From assembly GCA_963556495.2 (NCBI GenBank), contig OY747713.1, positions 30,979,961 to 31,043,960 on the forward strand: a stretch of DNA of 64,000 nucleotides, read 5' to 3'. The DNA is from Valencia hispanica (Eukaryota > Chordata > Actinopteri > Cyprinodontiformes > Valenciidae). The notes beneath the pieces were generated by a model. That model ran no database searches and was not told the origin of the DNA. It saw only the letters and a program-made list of their open reading frames with translations. Made by a program: the position numbers and the translations under genes. Shown one piece after another: positions 36,231-48,810 of the stretch. How positions within the stretch are numbered: position 1 is the first letter of the stretch; each line of letters starts with the position of its first letter.

Positions 36231-36568
36231 CACCAACCCTAAACATACAACCAAAGCAATAATGGAAGGGTTTAAAACGAAGCATATATATTTGTTAGAA
36301 TGACCCAGGCAAACTCTAGACATAAATCTAAATACAAGCTAATTCAGGACTTCAATAAAAATGTTCACATATGCTGTCTATCCGATCTGACTGAGCTTAA
36401 GGTATTTAGTTCTAAATGAGCTAATTAGATTATTCAGGTTTTTGGTTTTTTGCTTGCATTCTCTTCACCATCATTAGCAACCAGCAGGTATGGATAAGGT
36501 CCCAGATTGGGACTTTAGTTTGGATAATAATACATAATAATACATCTTATCATCTTGTCTGCTTGCAG

Positions 36569-36668
36569 AGACTTGGGTAGCGGCTCTAGTTTGTCCTTCA
36601 GCAGACTCTTCTATGATGAGCATTGGTCCAAGCATCGTGTCATTACCTGTCTTGACTGGTCCCCTCAG
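36569..36668 (+). CDS. dync1i1: Dynein 1 intermediate chain 1, exon 9
   Basis: A 100-nt exon (phase 2 in, phase 0 out) from cttgcag| to CCTCAG|gtaagt, a perfect donor. It completes a glycine codon and reads DLGSGSSLSFSRLFYDEH, then WSKHRVITCLDWSPQ. Human DYNC1I1 has [31 protein letters not shown] here. WSKHRVxTCxDW begins the first blade of the WD40 propeller, which binds the dynein heavy-chain tail. The acceptor is followed by AGAG; using a cryptic AG two bases later would break the frame. Confidence 0.96.
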
Positions 36669-37711
36669 GTAAGTCCTGACATTTTTTGTGTTTCAATTTA
36701 TATAAAACCCATCCAATAACAGCATTTAACAATGTTAATTATTTGATTAATTTCCTTATTTTTGTTGTTTTTATCTCCAACACACTATTGCCTATCTGCT
36801 TTTAGTTTCATTGGCATGGGAAGACAAGATAACATGTTGCAAAATATACTTGCATTCCCGCTGCAACTCTCACAAGCCATGTATGCTGCACATGTGCATC
36901 TGTTATTGACAAGTTAATGTATGTCAGTGTCTCAGTTCACTGTTTAATTATACACATACTGATGTTTTCAAGCCTTTATTCCTGTTAATTATGATGATTT
37001 TTCCACTTACAGCTAATTAAAACATGACATTTATGATTAGAATATTGCATCAGACCAATAAAAAAAAAATACAGAAATGTGAGCTTAAGGAAAAACAATT
37101 TTTTATCTGCTCAATGACAAACAAGCCTTATCTGAACACATATAATCTACTCTCTTCAGATGCTTTACTCATCTCTGAATTATGGATTATTTAAATTGAA
37201 AATAAAGATAACGGTATTGCTTACAGTCTGATTAATTTAGCTAAAAATGATCTGACCACTTGGGGGCACTCCTGTAGCATTAACATTTCAATCTCAGTTG
37301 GTCAGCTGATCATTTAGTATCATAAAGGTAAATAAAATAATTTTAATAAGGTTGCGATATCATGTAAAAGTTACATACCCTGCCATAATGCAACAGCACA
37401 GTGGGAATTCCACAGCATTGATCCTAGTATGCATGCACTATTTAGAACCGGAGAAACCCAAGAGCGACATTTATAATCAAAAGATGTTACAGGACTTGAT
37501 GCTTCACAAAATCCACTTTATGTCTTCATGTTTAGAACCACCTAACATGATTTTTAAAATGCCAATGTTAATCACAAGATAGGACCAGTTTGACAGCAGT
37601 TTAAAAAAGTATATACATAGAGATGATCTTTTTATTGATTCTTGTCATTTAAACATGTGTCCCTGTCTTTCTTTTTCAAGCCTTTGTGGTTTCTTCCATT
37701 TTCTCTTTCAG
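36669..37711 (+). other. dync1i1: dync1i1 intron 9 (1.0 kb)
   Basis: Phase-0 intron, gtaagt donor and ctctttcag acceptor. AT-rich; I see no repeat or gene in it. Confidence 0.85.
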
Positions 37712-37837
37712 TATCCTGAATTACTGGTTGCATCGTACAATAACAATGAAGATGCTCCCCATGAACCAGACGGTGTTGCCCTGGTGTGGAACATCAAGTT
37801 TAAGAAGGCTACACCAGAGTACATCTTTCACTGTCAG
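37712..37837 (+). CDS. dync1i1: Dynein 1 intermediate chain 1, exon 10 (WD40)
   Basis: A 126-nt phase 0-0 exon reading [37 protein letters not shown] and IFHCQ. The match to the vertebrate intermediate chains is almost complete; [12 protein letters not shown] and KFKK follow DYNC1I1. It contains the VALVWN strand of a WD blade. Acceptor ttctctttcag and donor CAG|gtactc are both good. Confidence 0.97.
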
Positions 37838-38879
37838 GTACTCTAAACCTTAAAATTCACACTTCTGTGAATATACTGTATAATAACTTTGCTAACAGGA
37901 TTGTTTGTAATGAAAACAGATTTGTGTGCAACGACATTTTTCCTCCATCCGTTCTTTAGAGTGAATTGGGGGGGGGATTCAAATGTAGCACCACATGCAT
38001 TCATCTGACATTTTAAATTGGAAGAGGACCAATGGAGGCCAGTTTTATAAAGAAACTGAGGTTTAGGGTGGAAGAAAACTCATGGACGGGTGTGATGCTA
38101 ATCACAAATGACACAAAGAAACTTGATGGAAGGAGCAAAGAGGGAACAAAATGATTGAGGGGGAGGACCGTCAAAGGTCCCATCAAACAGGCAGGGCCAT
38201 GTAGAGATGTCTCAGTCATACAAAGATGTGGTGTACCGCTTTCTAATCCAACACTGCATGTGTGCCTGTTAGCCCACCCATGCTGATCCTCCCACAGGGA
38301 CACTGTGATAAGTCTTCCTCATACAAGACTGTGAAAATCACTTGTATTAATGATCTACTTTGCTTTTTAAATGGTGTTAGAAATAAGCTGACACTCTCCC
38401 TTTCAAGCTTCATCCACATATACTTATACACCGCATTTTTGTAAACATTTCCAGCTCCACATTGAAATTTCTAGAGCACCTAATTCTTTCACTGCACCAT
38501 CATTTATGCTGCTGCTGCTGAAATTTGTGTGGTTACACGGGTAGATTATAGCTATGCATTATGTCGCTGGAGCATTGTGTAGAGTTTCCATGTGGTTCTC
38601 CAATGAAATATGTTCAGGGCATGTACATTTGGCTTTATTAACAATGTGGCTTTTGCTCACGCCGATCTGTGAATTGTCAGCATTCAGTAGTAGACCTTCT
38701 GGATCAAGAATATTTGAGTAAACAGACGATAAAATGCTCAGTATATCAACTATATTTTTTTCTTTTTGCAGTAGTGTGAAAGAGCCACCTTACAGTGTCT
38801 TTCACTGTAAGTGGAATTACATTGACAATAACATAAAAGCACCATTGTGCACAGAAATATTGAGCAATCTTTATCCTGT

Positions 38880-39290
38880 GCAATAATGTGCCTTGGTAAG
38901 GCATTCATACCCTATGTAGTTTTTGTTAATTCAAGATATTATAACCATAAACTTCTATGTATTTTATTGGGATTAAATTTTCAAAGATCCATTGGTCAGG
39001 AAGGAGGTTCTGTTGAGAGGATGGCCATTGATTATGGGCTTCACAAATTCTACATTTGCATAAAAGTAAAAGTCATCGTTAAAAGATGTACTGTTTTCTG
39101 ACTTTTCCACAAATCATCTTCCACATCACATCGGGACATGGTGGTGGCACCATTATGCTGTGGGGATGCTTTTGATCAGCAGGGATAAGCAAGCTGCTCA
39201 GAGTTAATGGGAAGATGGATGGAGCTAAATACAGGGCAATCCTGGAAAAAATCCTGTTGGAGGCTGCGAAAGACTTGGGATTGTGAACAA
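38880..39290 (+). mobile_element. Decayed Tc1-like element
   Basis: The 5' region carries gtgccttggtaaggcattca and taccctatgtag, a decayed terminal repeat. At 39134-39287 the plus strand reads GHGGGTIMLWGCF, a stop, then LLRVNGKMDGAKYRAIL and LEAAKDLGL, all from the catalytic domain of a fish Tc1 transposase. The first catalytic aspartate region and the 3' end are missing. Confidence 0.75.
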
Positions 39291-39334
39291 GGTTCTTGTT
39301 TTTTTTCATACGAAGTTAAAAAAAAAGTGAGGCT

Positions 39335-39745
39335 ACAAGGCAAGGCAATTTTATTTGTATAGCACACTTTCAACAACAAGGTAAGTCCAGGTGCTTTACA
39401 TGATTAGGGGATAAAGTAAAAACCGCAATAAAGCATAAAACACACACAGAGCATATGACACGTAAAAACATTACTCAAAGGCAGACACGAATTTAGGATA
39501 AAGTAAAACAGCAATAAAACATGAAGCACAAACAAGCATATACATGAAAACATTACTCAAAGGCAGCTCTAAACAGATGGTTTTTAGCCATGATTTAAAA
39601 TAACTCAGTGTTTCAGCAGCTTTGCAGTTGTCTCTACTTTCCTGGTTCTAGTGAGGAACACGAGCAGCAGCATTCTGGATCAGCTGCAGCTGTCTAATTG
39701 ACTTTTTAGGCAGACCTGTGAGAACGCTGTTGCAGTAATCAATCT
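39335..39745 (-). mobile_element. Unclassified fish interspersed repeat
   Basis: Begins aaggcaattttatttgtata gcacacttt and continues through ttactcaaaggcag (twice, as an internal duplication of about 70 bp) to gcagcattctggatcagctg, cagctgtctaattgactttt and gttgcagtaatc. The pattern is a frequent fish repeat on the minus strand. The internal block around 39470-39500 is repeated at 39545-39565. Family name uncertain. Confidence 0.55.
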
Positions 39746-41303
39746 GATATACAAGAAAAATGCAAGGGAGAAAGAAACAAGTAGTACAGCATAAATCCTT
39801 AATTCTTCTGGCATTGTATGGGAAGGATTATGGAAAGTGAAAGAAATAGTTTTTTCTCCTTTACCCTTTGATACCTTGTCCAAACAGAACTCAGGCTTAG
39901 CTTTGGATCAGATGGCTCTTAATGTTTAAGCATGTTCTGCAGTTTAACCCCCCCTAAACCACAGGGTCTGGTACCTCTTCCTAACTTTTTTGCCTTTTGA
40001 CTTCCACCTCTTGTCTGTAGCAAAAATAACAGAGTTGAGCCATATGCTTTCTCCCTTGGATCTGTAATTATACAAGCTGTTGGCTACATCCTTACAACAC
40101 ACTCACACATACCGTGTAGCACCACATCACTTCTATTAGCAGATGCTACCTAATCCTGTTGTATTTCTGATGGGTTGGTAGAGATCTGAACTCTGCATAT
40201 GTATGTGTAAAGATGTGTTGGGTGTCTACTAAAAGATGGCTGGGCAGCTTGATATAGGGGGGGGGGTTTATAGTTTGAGACTGTGATTTATTGGAAGATT
40301 ACATTTTTTGTATTCAAGTCAGGCTTCTTTTTTCTTTCCTAGCAATGTGTGTTCTTTAAACGGACATAGTGAGGCAAAGCCCGAGCTTTTCAGGCTAACA
40401 GTAAGCTTTAAAGTTTTAAGATAGGATTAATTGGCTCACAGATGAGCGTAGAGCTTAGTCGAGGGAAGTATACACAGAAATTGAATACCGCAAGATTCTT
40501 TGTGCCTTGTAAAAGTCTTATAGAGGTCCAGTGTATCCAGAGCTGTTACAATCAGCTACTGCAGGCATATGTCTCTGAAATGTTGATGTGATTGACCGTA
40601 ATGAGGAGGTTTATGTTTTGGCAGGGCGTCAGCATTGTTTGGGCTAGTGGACTGTAGGAACCTAGCCTAAATGTTGTAGCCATGTTAAATGGTGCTTTGG
40701 TGTTGCACTGTTATACTACCCAATGAAAAAGACTGTGGTTTGCTTATTCTTCTCAAGTCAAATGAAAAGATGCAAGTGAACTTACACTTAATGTTTAATT
40801 CTGCTTTACCTACTTCCTTTTATACAGTTTTGTTCTAAAATAAAAATTAACTTCTTTATTTGTGAAGTATTCATATTTTACTCCAATGAACTTGTTACTG
40901 TAACATGAGCGCTCATTTATGGAAAATATAATCACAATCATTTTTATTGACATTTAAACTACAAACTTAGTGAATAATAATAAAAATATATATTTTTAAA
41001 CTGTTATCCACTGATTTTGACAACTAAATAAAAGTAAACTATTTATGAGTTGTCAATAACAATAAAAAAAGGTTAAGTTATTTTGACTAAAGCTACTTTT
41101 TATAGTTGAGTCAATTTAGGTACTAAAAGATCTTATTCATATATTTAATCTTTGGGAAAATATATTCCATTTATTCCAGTCACGTTCTGTAGTAGATTAT
41201 TCCATGTTTAAATTTGTTGTTTTGCAGATCCTGTACTTTTGATCCATCTTTGTGTGTTCGAATCCAAAGTGTTCTTTCACATTACCTGACCTAACTTTTT
41301 TAA

Positions 41304-41847
41304 AGATACATTGTGTAAGAATTTCTCCCATCTACCGGTGAAACAGCCAACTGAATATTACGTTCGAGCCCCACCTCCCAACCCCCCCCCCATTCCGAGC
41401 GCGTTTTAACTCCTACGGTGGCCGTTTCATGCCAAGGTTAACATGGCTTCCAGTACTACGGCTTCATCCAGTGTTCCTTCCAGTGATGAGGTTACTTTAG
41501 AAAACTACATTGCATTTAGTTATACAGTCAGACGTCTGCCGCGTCGCGAGTAGACAATCTCCCTCTGGCATTCGTCATGGTGCAACTGAGTGTAGCCAAA
41601 GCGCGAAAGGCAGAGCTAGAATTTCCAGGAATGTCCCTCGTTGGCAAATGTATTTCAAAGATGGAGGCTCAACATGGATTCAGCCATTCGCGTGACTAGT
41701 GCGTATGTATTCTGAATAGCAGATTCTACACTTACGAGAATACTTTCATTAGTAGGTGGAAGTAATTACACATCTATGAGCACATATTTTTGAAAGAAGA
41801 AAGGGGTTTTTGCTAAGAATTAACTCAAACAAATACAATATGTAGCT
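41304..41847. mobile_element. TTAA-flanked MITE, copy C
   Basis: Flanked by TTAA at 41300-41303 and 41848-41851. The left tip reads AGATACATTGTGTAAGAATT and the right tip, reverse complemented, AGCTACATATTGTATTTG, so the inverted repeat is short and decayed. Its left end also occurs as the fragment at 33500-33570. The interior has no recognisable transposase. Related to copies A and B by the TTAA target and AGCT tip, but with a different interior. Confidence 0.65.
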
Positions 41848-44800
41848 TTAAGTAAAGCCTAACTGTGCTATCAGTCAATGATTTACAAGCTGAAAAACTG
41901 AACTCCAGATCAGAAACTATTCAGCCTAATCATTTATTACATGATTCCTAATCAGCTATTTCTTTCTAACGTGCACATACTTTACTTTACATGGACTGTG
42001 GAAGTTTTATTACCTCACTCTTGAATCCATTAACCTGTAATGTAATGACGGGAGTGTGTGGTGAGGGTTTGTACTGCACAAAAGGTTTTGCATCTGCTGT
42101 GGATTCTGGTACCAGCGTGGCTCCGCTCATCATGGCCATCTTGACAGTAGGACCCATCATCGCCTCGTCCCAGTTGGGTCCAATCTTGTAACTTCACACC
42201 AGCCTCTCAAGTGGGCAGAGTTGCACCACATGAAAGGGGCCCGTTTGACTGGAAACCTCTGCTTCAACTCCCCCAACCACATGCCTCCCTTTGACAACCC
42301 CCGCCGCTACTGTCACATGTCATTGGTCTCAGTCATATTTTTATCAATATCCTCTGCATTGGTTTCGAGTCTCTGGCACTTCCAGGATGTATGATTACCA
42401 GAAATGGAGCTTGTATAAAGTAGAGTGAAAAGAAATGTTGGAAGAGATGAATGCATAGCAATATTCTTAGATTATGAAATTATTGTAAGTTGATTATATA
42501 CTAAATTGGATACAACAAAACAAGACTATAACCTTTAACATTAGTCTGAAACATAAGTAAAAAAAAAATAACAGAAAACATAAAAAGATAAAACCTAAAA
42601 CAAGTGAAATAATCTGAAAGCAGTTCCAAATTTTTACAACTTGAGTTAGAAAGCTTTTGGTGGTCCTAGTTTTAATGCTATGTTGCCATTTACCTAATGA
42701 ATGCCCTTCAAAAACTTCATAAGAAGGGTGTGAAGGCTCTGGGAGGTGTTTCCTCAGTGGTTCTGAAATAGATTCTGGACCCCCGGCTTCAAGTCCCATG
42801 ACTACCAACTGCAGGGCACTCTCTGCACATTCAAAGCTCCTATCAGCTCAGTGAAGAATTAAATCTGATTTTCTTTCCCCTCAAAACCAAACAGGGCAAA
42901 GGCATGATGAAAATTTTCTCACATCACCTTCCTACACATTTGACAAACACAATCTGATCCCCAAATTAGCCAGGCTACTTCCGATTCACATAGCCACCGC
43001 TGCTACAAAATTAACCGCAGTGACCTGTTTAAAACTTGACAAACATTTGCTGGATGCTTGAAACTAAAACCACTTGTACAATATTGAAATCGTATTCACA
43101 GATGGTAGGGTGATCCTTTAAATAAAAAAATCTAAATAACAAGACTGGAGTGACTCAGCAAAACACTTTGAATTTTAAAACATTAATCTCACTAGAAATA
43201 TACTGTTCAGAATCTTAGTCCATTAAAGGGGCACACATACTGTACATACTGCAAAATTAGTAACAGGTCTTGATCTTTCATGTTTAGAGCCATGTTGTTT
43301 TTCTACAAACCAGCATATAAAGCAAGAGAGGCAACAGTGTGACAGCAGTTTTAGAATGAAAAACCTAATGTGCCCAACTTGGAATATGCTGGAAAAAGAA
43401 GGAAATGTCCACACTCATTTATCCTCATTGCTGTAATACATCTGTGCAAATCATTAAGACTAGAAACAGGACCCTACATGTGATCTATCCTGAGCTTTTC
43501 CTTCCAGTTTTCTGCCTTTGCTGCCGCTGTAACATTGCCAAGTAATCAGTGATGTCTGTAAGAAAGCAGTCAGTGTATATACCAAAATGTCATTTATTGT
43601 AATTCTCAGTTAAAGAAGACATCTCTCTTATCAACAAAACCATTGTTTTGTAATGAATACACAAACCTGAGTCCAGTAACTGAGCTGCAGCACATATTTC
43701 TGAGAAAGTGACTTATTATGTTGATGATGTTACCGTTGAGTTAAAACTGAAGCAAATTGATCTCATAAATTATTTGCTGTAAACTAGAAACCATGCATTT
43801 AAAATAAGCGTGCATGTTTGTATGGTTAGAATATATTAAAATAAAAATAACATTTCAACATGTTTTTTTCTTTAATGACAGAACAAAGATCCAAGCAAAC
43901 ATGCTGGAAAATATTGGAAACGCAGATCCAGGAGAGAGAGAAAAAAGGGGCCGGTATGTGCTCCCAGAACCTCTTCCTCGTGCCTTTGCTCCATTGTTTG
44001 CTCGGTGAAATGGAGACTCTGGCTTGGTAATTCGCTGTCCGTGCCAGAAACCACAGAGTGACAAAATCTGTGGAGTGTCATAAACGAGCGAAGCCAGGGG
44101 GAGAAAGGTGGTCGGGAAAGAGGCGAGGTTGCGTAGCCTTGATGCAGGGAGAGACAGTGGGATCCATCTGGTCCTGATAAGGCAGAGTTGAAAACAGATG
44201 AGTGCGGTAAAGAAGATAGAGGGGCGGAGACCAGAGGGAGAAGAGGCATACGGCATGGAGATTGGGAAGACATGCTATCTGGCATTCTCTACTAGGATGT
44301 TTCTTCCTATTAATAGTCATTTCACTTCATTTCTATCTTTCTGAATTGACTTTCAGCATTTTATTGCTTTAGTAAACAACAAATGACCAGTCCCCAACTT
44401 TCTTTCTCTATATTCAATTCCTTTAAATATCTCAAATCCCTTGTTCAGTGCCATCTTTCATTATGGTGCACTGTTTGTGCATTATCCTTTACAGAACAAT
44501 TCTCCTTAAAATAATACAGGCTGTCATAACTGCCAAATCCCAGTAGTCTGTATGAAAAGAATAGAGGACGATACCTCAGTTTCTTCATCAGACACACACA
44601 AATACAGCAGACTTTGCCTGAGGACGGAAATAAAACCCACTGTGCTGACAGCAGGAGTGTCGCCCTGTATGCCACAGGATTCCTTCTGCTCTTTTTTCTC
44701 TTCCGGGAGTATTTTATTTTTTTAGTCCTCACATCCTTTCCTTTTGGTCTAACAGGAGATGACTTAGCAGGTGTCTAACCTACTCTGCATGTGAGATAAA

Positions 44801-47800
44801 AACCATCCACAGAGCCACTCTGACTTTATACACTAAATGTCAGGCCTGGCATCCAGTTAGTGCTCATAGAGATGCAATCACTCTCTGTTAAGACAGATGT
44901 GCTAGTGCGAATGGTACGTCCAGAGAATGAAATAAAGGGAAACTCACCTTTGGTCTGTGAAATTCAAGTAGCATGGCTGTACTTCATTCAGTAAAAAGAA
45001 TACATAAAAATGGTTTAATTGCCATCTTACTGTGAGCTGATTTACAAGATTGACTGTGTCTTTATCCTTGAGTGTGAAAGTCAAACCAGTGAGCTGTTTT
45101 GCTGCTGCTTACCAGACTGTACTGCTGAGTAGACTTGGGCGGGTAAGAGATTCTCACGATATGCTAACCATAAGTAAAAATACCACAATTTCACTGTTGC
45201 TGTATTTTCACAAAGATTTAAAACAAAACAAAAAATGTCAAACTGTACAGCAATCATTCCTACTCCATATTCCATATTGACTACAGTTAGAATATTGCTA
45301 TCCACATCTTACTTATTGCTATTTGGAATTTGACGAAAAAAACTTAAGTTATAATAGAGTAAACATTGCTAAAGTTAGTTATAGTTTTCATGTAAACCTG
45401 CTTGTTTTGCTGAATAGTGTACCTTTTTGTCCTTCTGCTCATTAAAGTATAACACTGTAAATATTATAGACACTCCTTTAGCTTCCACACTGTCCATGAC
45501 TTTATGCTCCATGCAGCTGGAGAAACCCCTGTTAACTCTGGTACTTTCTCTAGTTTCTTGTTAAATATACTTTACACATGTGGAGTAATATTTTGCAGTT
45601 AAAAATTTTGGTATTGAAAAAGTAAAGTAGTAAATAAAAAAAAAAGTTATATATTTCAAATCTGAATTGTTTGGCTTGTTAGAAATAGCAGTGGGGATTC
45701 TGTGGGAAACAGACATTTCTTAATGTGGAAGTTTTTTCTCACTGAATGAAGGTACCCCAAAAAAGATTCAAAATTATTCAGTATGAGATTATGCTGCTGC
45801 TATTGTGAATTTATTACCAGGCCATGTACAGGTCATGCTAATAAATATGGAGGGTACCCATCCCAAAATTTTGTTTGCATTTAATACTTTAGACGGTGAA
45901 AAAGTTCCCTCCAGCTGATGCAATGATGACATTTAGATAACCGACGGCAGAGGCTAACGATGAGGAAATGCAGATAAAAAGCATATGGACATTCAGCTAA
46001 ATATATTAACTCCAAACTCCCAGACCAGAACTAGTTGACATTGTAAGAATTTACAAATGATTTCCCTCTTAGTTTGCAATATGCAACTAAATGTCCCTAG
46101 ATCTGGGGATCATTGCATCATTACAGAAAAAGTATTTGTACATAAACTCTATTGTGACTGTTTTGGCAGTTCAAGATTTTTTTAGGGGTGCCAGTATGAT
46201 CTCTCTTCTGACATATACAAATAGGAAAACATAATAAGAATTAAACCTGAACCCCATTAAACCCCACAAAGAATGCAAACATAACCAGAAACCAAGCAGC
46301 TGGAGCGCGCCCACGTCGCAGGATGTAGAGGACGTACTCCGGAAAAAACAGGCATGGCGGTGAGTTTATTTACAAATAATATTAAATTAAGAAAATATTT
46401 AATCAGGACAGGAGGGCCGTCACACTATGAAAACCCAAGTAAACCCAAGTTGCTGCTCTACATTGCCTCATATTGCAGTTTTTGGGACAAATCCAGTCTA
46501 ATTTTCAGTAGCACCTTTACTAAGCCTGACTGTACATGAGGGGAATGGTGGCATGACCTGTGGTTTCTCAAAGAGGGGATTCAGAGTTTATTTGGGAATT
46601 TTCCTCTTAAGATGGCGACACTGATAGGGCTTTTGAGTTAAACTAACATATGGAGCAAATTGAGGGGTCTCTTGATTTGATTTAGCTTCTCTCTGTCATT
46701 ACTCATGTGGGGTAGAGATGTTTATGTAGGGTGGTGACTGGTGGAGAAAAATAGAGCGAGCGGAGGACGCGGATGTTCTGAGTTTGTGTTTGTTTGTTCG
46801 AGCGGATTCACATGTTTATTTTCAAGTTTTGACGGTGCTAATAGTAAAATTCAGATCATGTTGTTTTTACAAATGGAAACAACATAGGCTTATGTGATAC
46901 TCCAGATTGTTCTACTTGGACAAATACATCACAATTAAATATACAGGAAATATTTACACTCCCATGTTAGAATAAAAGCACAGGATGAACAATGTAGTAC
47001 TGATTTTTGCTTATGGTAGGAATTTTCTACCTTATTACAAAGGTCAAGTTATCAGTCCCTTCACCTTTCACGCGGCCAATATGTTTACAGTAGTTTTTAT
47101 TTAAAACACATGTCAAACCATGATTCATACAGCAGAAGAGGAAATCAGAAACAGGACAGAATTTGGCTCTGTCCTTGGAAGACTAAGGGCAGCTGTGATT
47201 ATTCAGTTATGTCCCGACTGGAAGATTGGGACAAATCCTCACCTCAGCCACATGTCCTGAGACCAATTCGAATTTATTACTATAGCAGTTTTTAAATACA
47301 AAAGTAACAAAGTGCCTATTAAAGGAGATTAAAATAAGATCTAGATATTTCCATATAGAGTCCTACGTATACATGAAGCATCAAATTGTTAATATCTCTC
47401 ACCATCTTCAAGGTGTGCAGTGGTGTACTGTACTGTATAACCATCTGACCAGAATTTCCTGAAATATTAACTTATTACTATATCCTTTTCATGTAATTTG
47501 ATTAAAAAAGCATTGTTTTTTATACATGTTGCAACCCAAAAGCTGACAATTCATGAAATTGACTAAACAAAAGTTCACAGTAATAAGGACTTATTATGTC
47601 ATGTTTGAAGATATTTGGCTTTGTTAGGCTGTAAACGTACATGTTACGCTCTGATCCAAAGTTGAGCTCCAATCCTTCCTTCAGTCACAGACATTCTATA
47701 AGAAAGAGCTCTGCTTCTGCTCATTTTTTCATAGTGTAACTTTCCCCACCCAACCTCACACATCACCACTGTACCCATTTGTCATTGTTATAAATTGGCT

Positions 47801-48319
47801 AATATTGACTTTATTATAGGGTTGAGTTTATAGGTTTAACTCTTGAATAACAGGGCACATAATAGTTGTCAAAGCAAACACTTTTAAGTCAAGTTATTAG
47901 GTCATAGATGATACCACTGTTACACTATGATTGGATATCCATCCATCCATCCATGCTAATTTATGATTTATTATTATTTATGAAAATGAAAACAACATTT
48001 TTCATAGGAAGACATGGACAGAATAGTATTAAATAGTAAATGAACTCACCTAATGTTCACACATTCCTACCCCCATGCAGATTGGTAGGAATTTAGTGAC
48101 AAATGCCTTACTCAGCAATTTTTAGATTACAAGACGACTATTCTTCCCACTGAGCTACAGTTGTTCTCTTTTTTAAAGAAAAAAAACTTTATTCGTTACA
48201 AGTTTTTAAAAATCAGCTTTGTTTATTTGTTCTACAGTTTTTGATTCAGAACACAAAACACACTACTGTCTACATGTGCATTTTGGTCTCAATTTGTGAG
48301 TGTTGTGTGTAAATATAAA

Positions 48320-48810
48320 AAAGAAACATGCACTGTAAACATTATATACTGCAATGTTGAAAGGCAGTCATAAGACAACCAGTTTGCATTCTACTGCAAG
48401 CCTTGGGATTGAACATAACTGAACTGTTAAGCTTTAATGCAAAACGCTTTAGAAGGCTGAAAATCCCTATTGTGAAACTTGACGGTGGAAGCATCATGCG
48501 GGGGGGTTGGGGGGGAATGCTGGGACAAGGAGGCATGTCACAGTGGATGGGATGATGGATGCAGCGTTGATAAAGTAAAACCTGCTAGAGGCTGAAAAAG
48601 CCTTGAGAACTAATTAAAAATGGCACACCACACTTTTAAGATTTTTGTGAAAGTTTTAATATTCCATTTTTCTTCCACTTCATAGTTATGTTGCACTTTA
48701 TATTGGTCTGAGCGCATAAAATCCAAAAAGTACATTAAAGTTTGGGATTGTGGCATTACAAAACAAAACATTTTCAAGGGATATTAATGCATTTGTAATG
48801 CACTGTATCT
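48320..48810 (+). mobile_element. Decayed Tc1-like element, 3' part
   Basis: Contains GGSIM in the plus frame near 48484-48500 (gacggtggaagcatcatgcg), then cctgctagaggctgaaaaag, and the 3' region tggcacaccacacttttaag, cttccacttcatagttatg, and a terminal tttgtaatgcactgta. The 5' half is missing. Confidence 0.65.

Larger units (their letters stand above)
33992..36568 (+). other. dync1i1: dync1i1 intron 8 (2.6 kb)
   Basis: Phase-2 intron, gtgagg donor and gcttgcag acceptor. The first 1.1 kb has nothing I can name; the rest contains a Tc1 relic and an L2 3' end. Confidence 0.85.

Noticed and set aside
41991..42191. 66-codon plus-strand frame with a hydrophobic end
   Set aside because: Too short, no conserved motif and no splice context.
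43855..44285. Overlapping minus-strand frames of 133 and 137 codons
   Set aside because: No domain, no paralogue recognised and both frames are open at once, which suggests chance in a stop-poor stretch.
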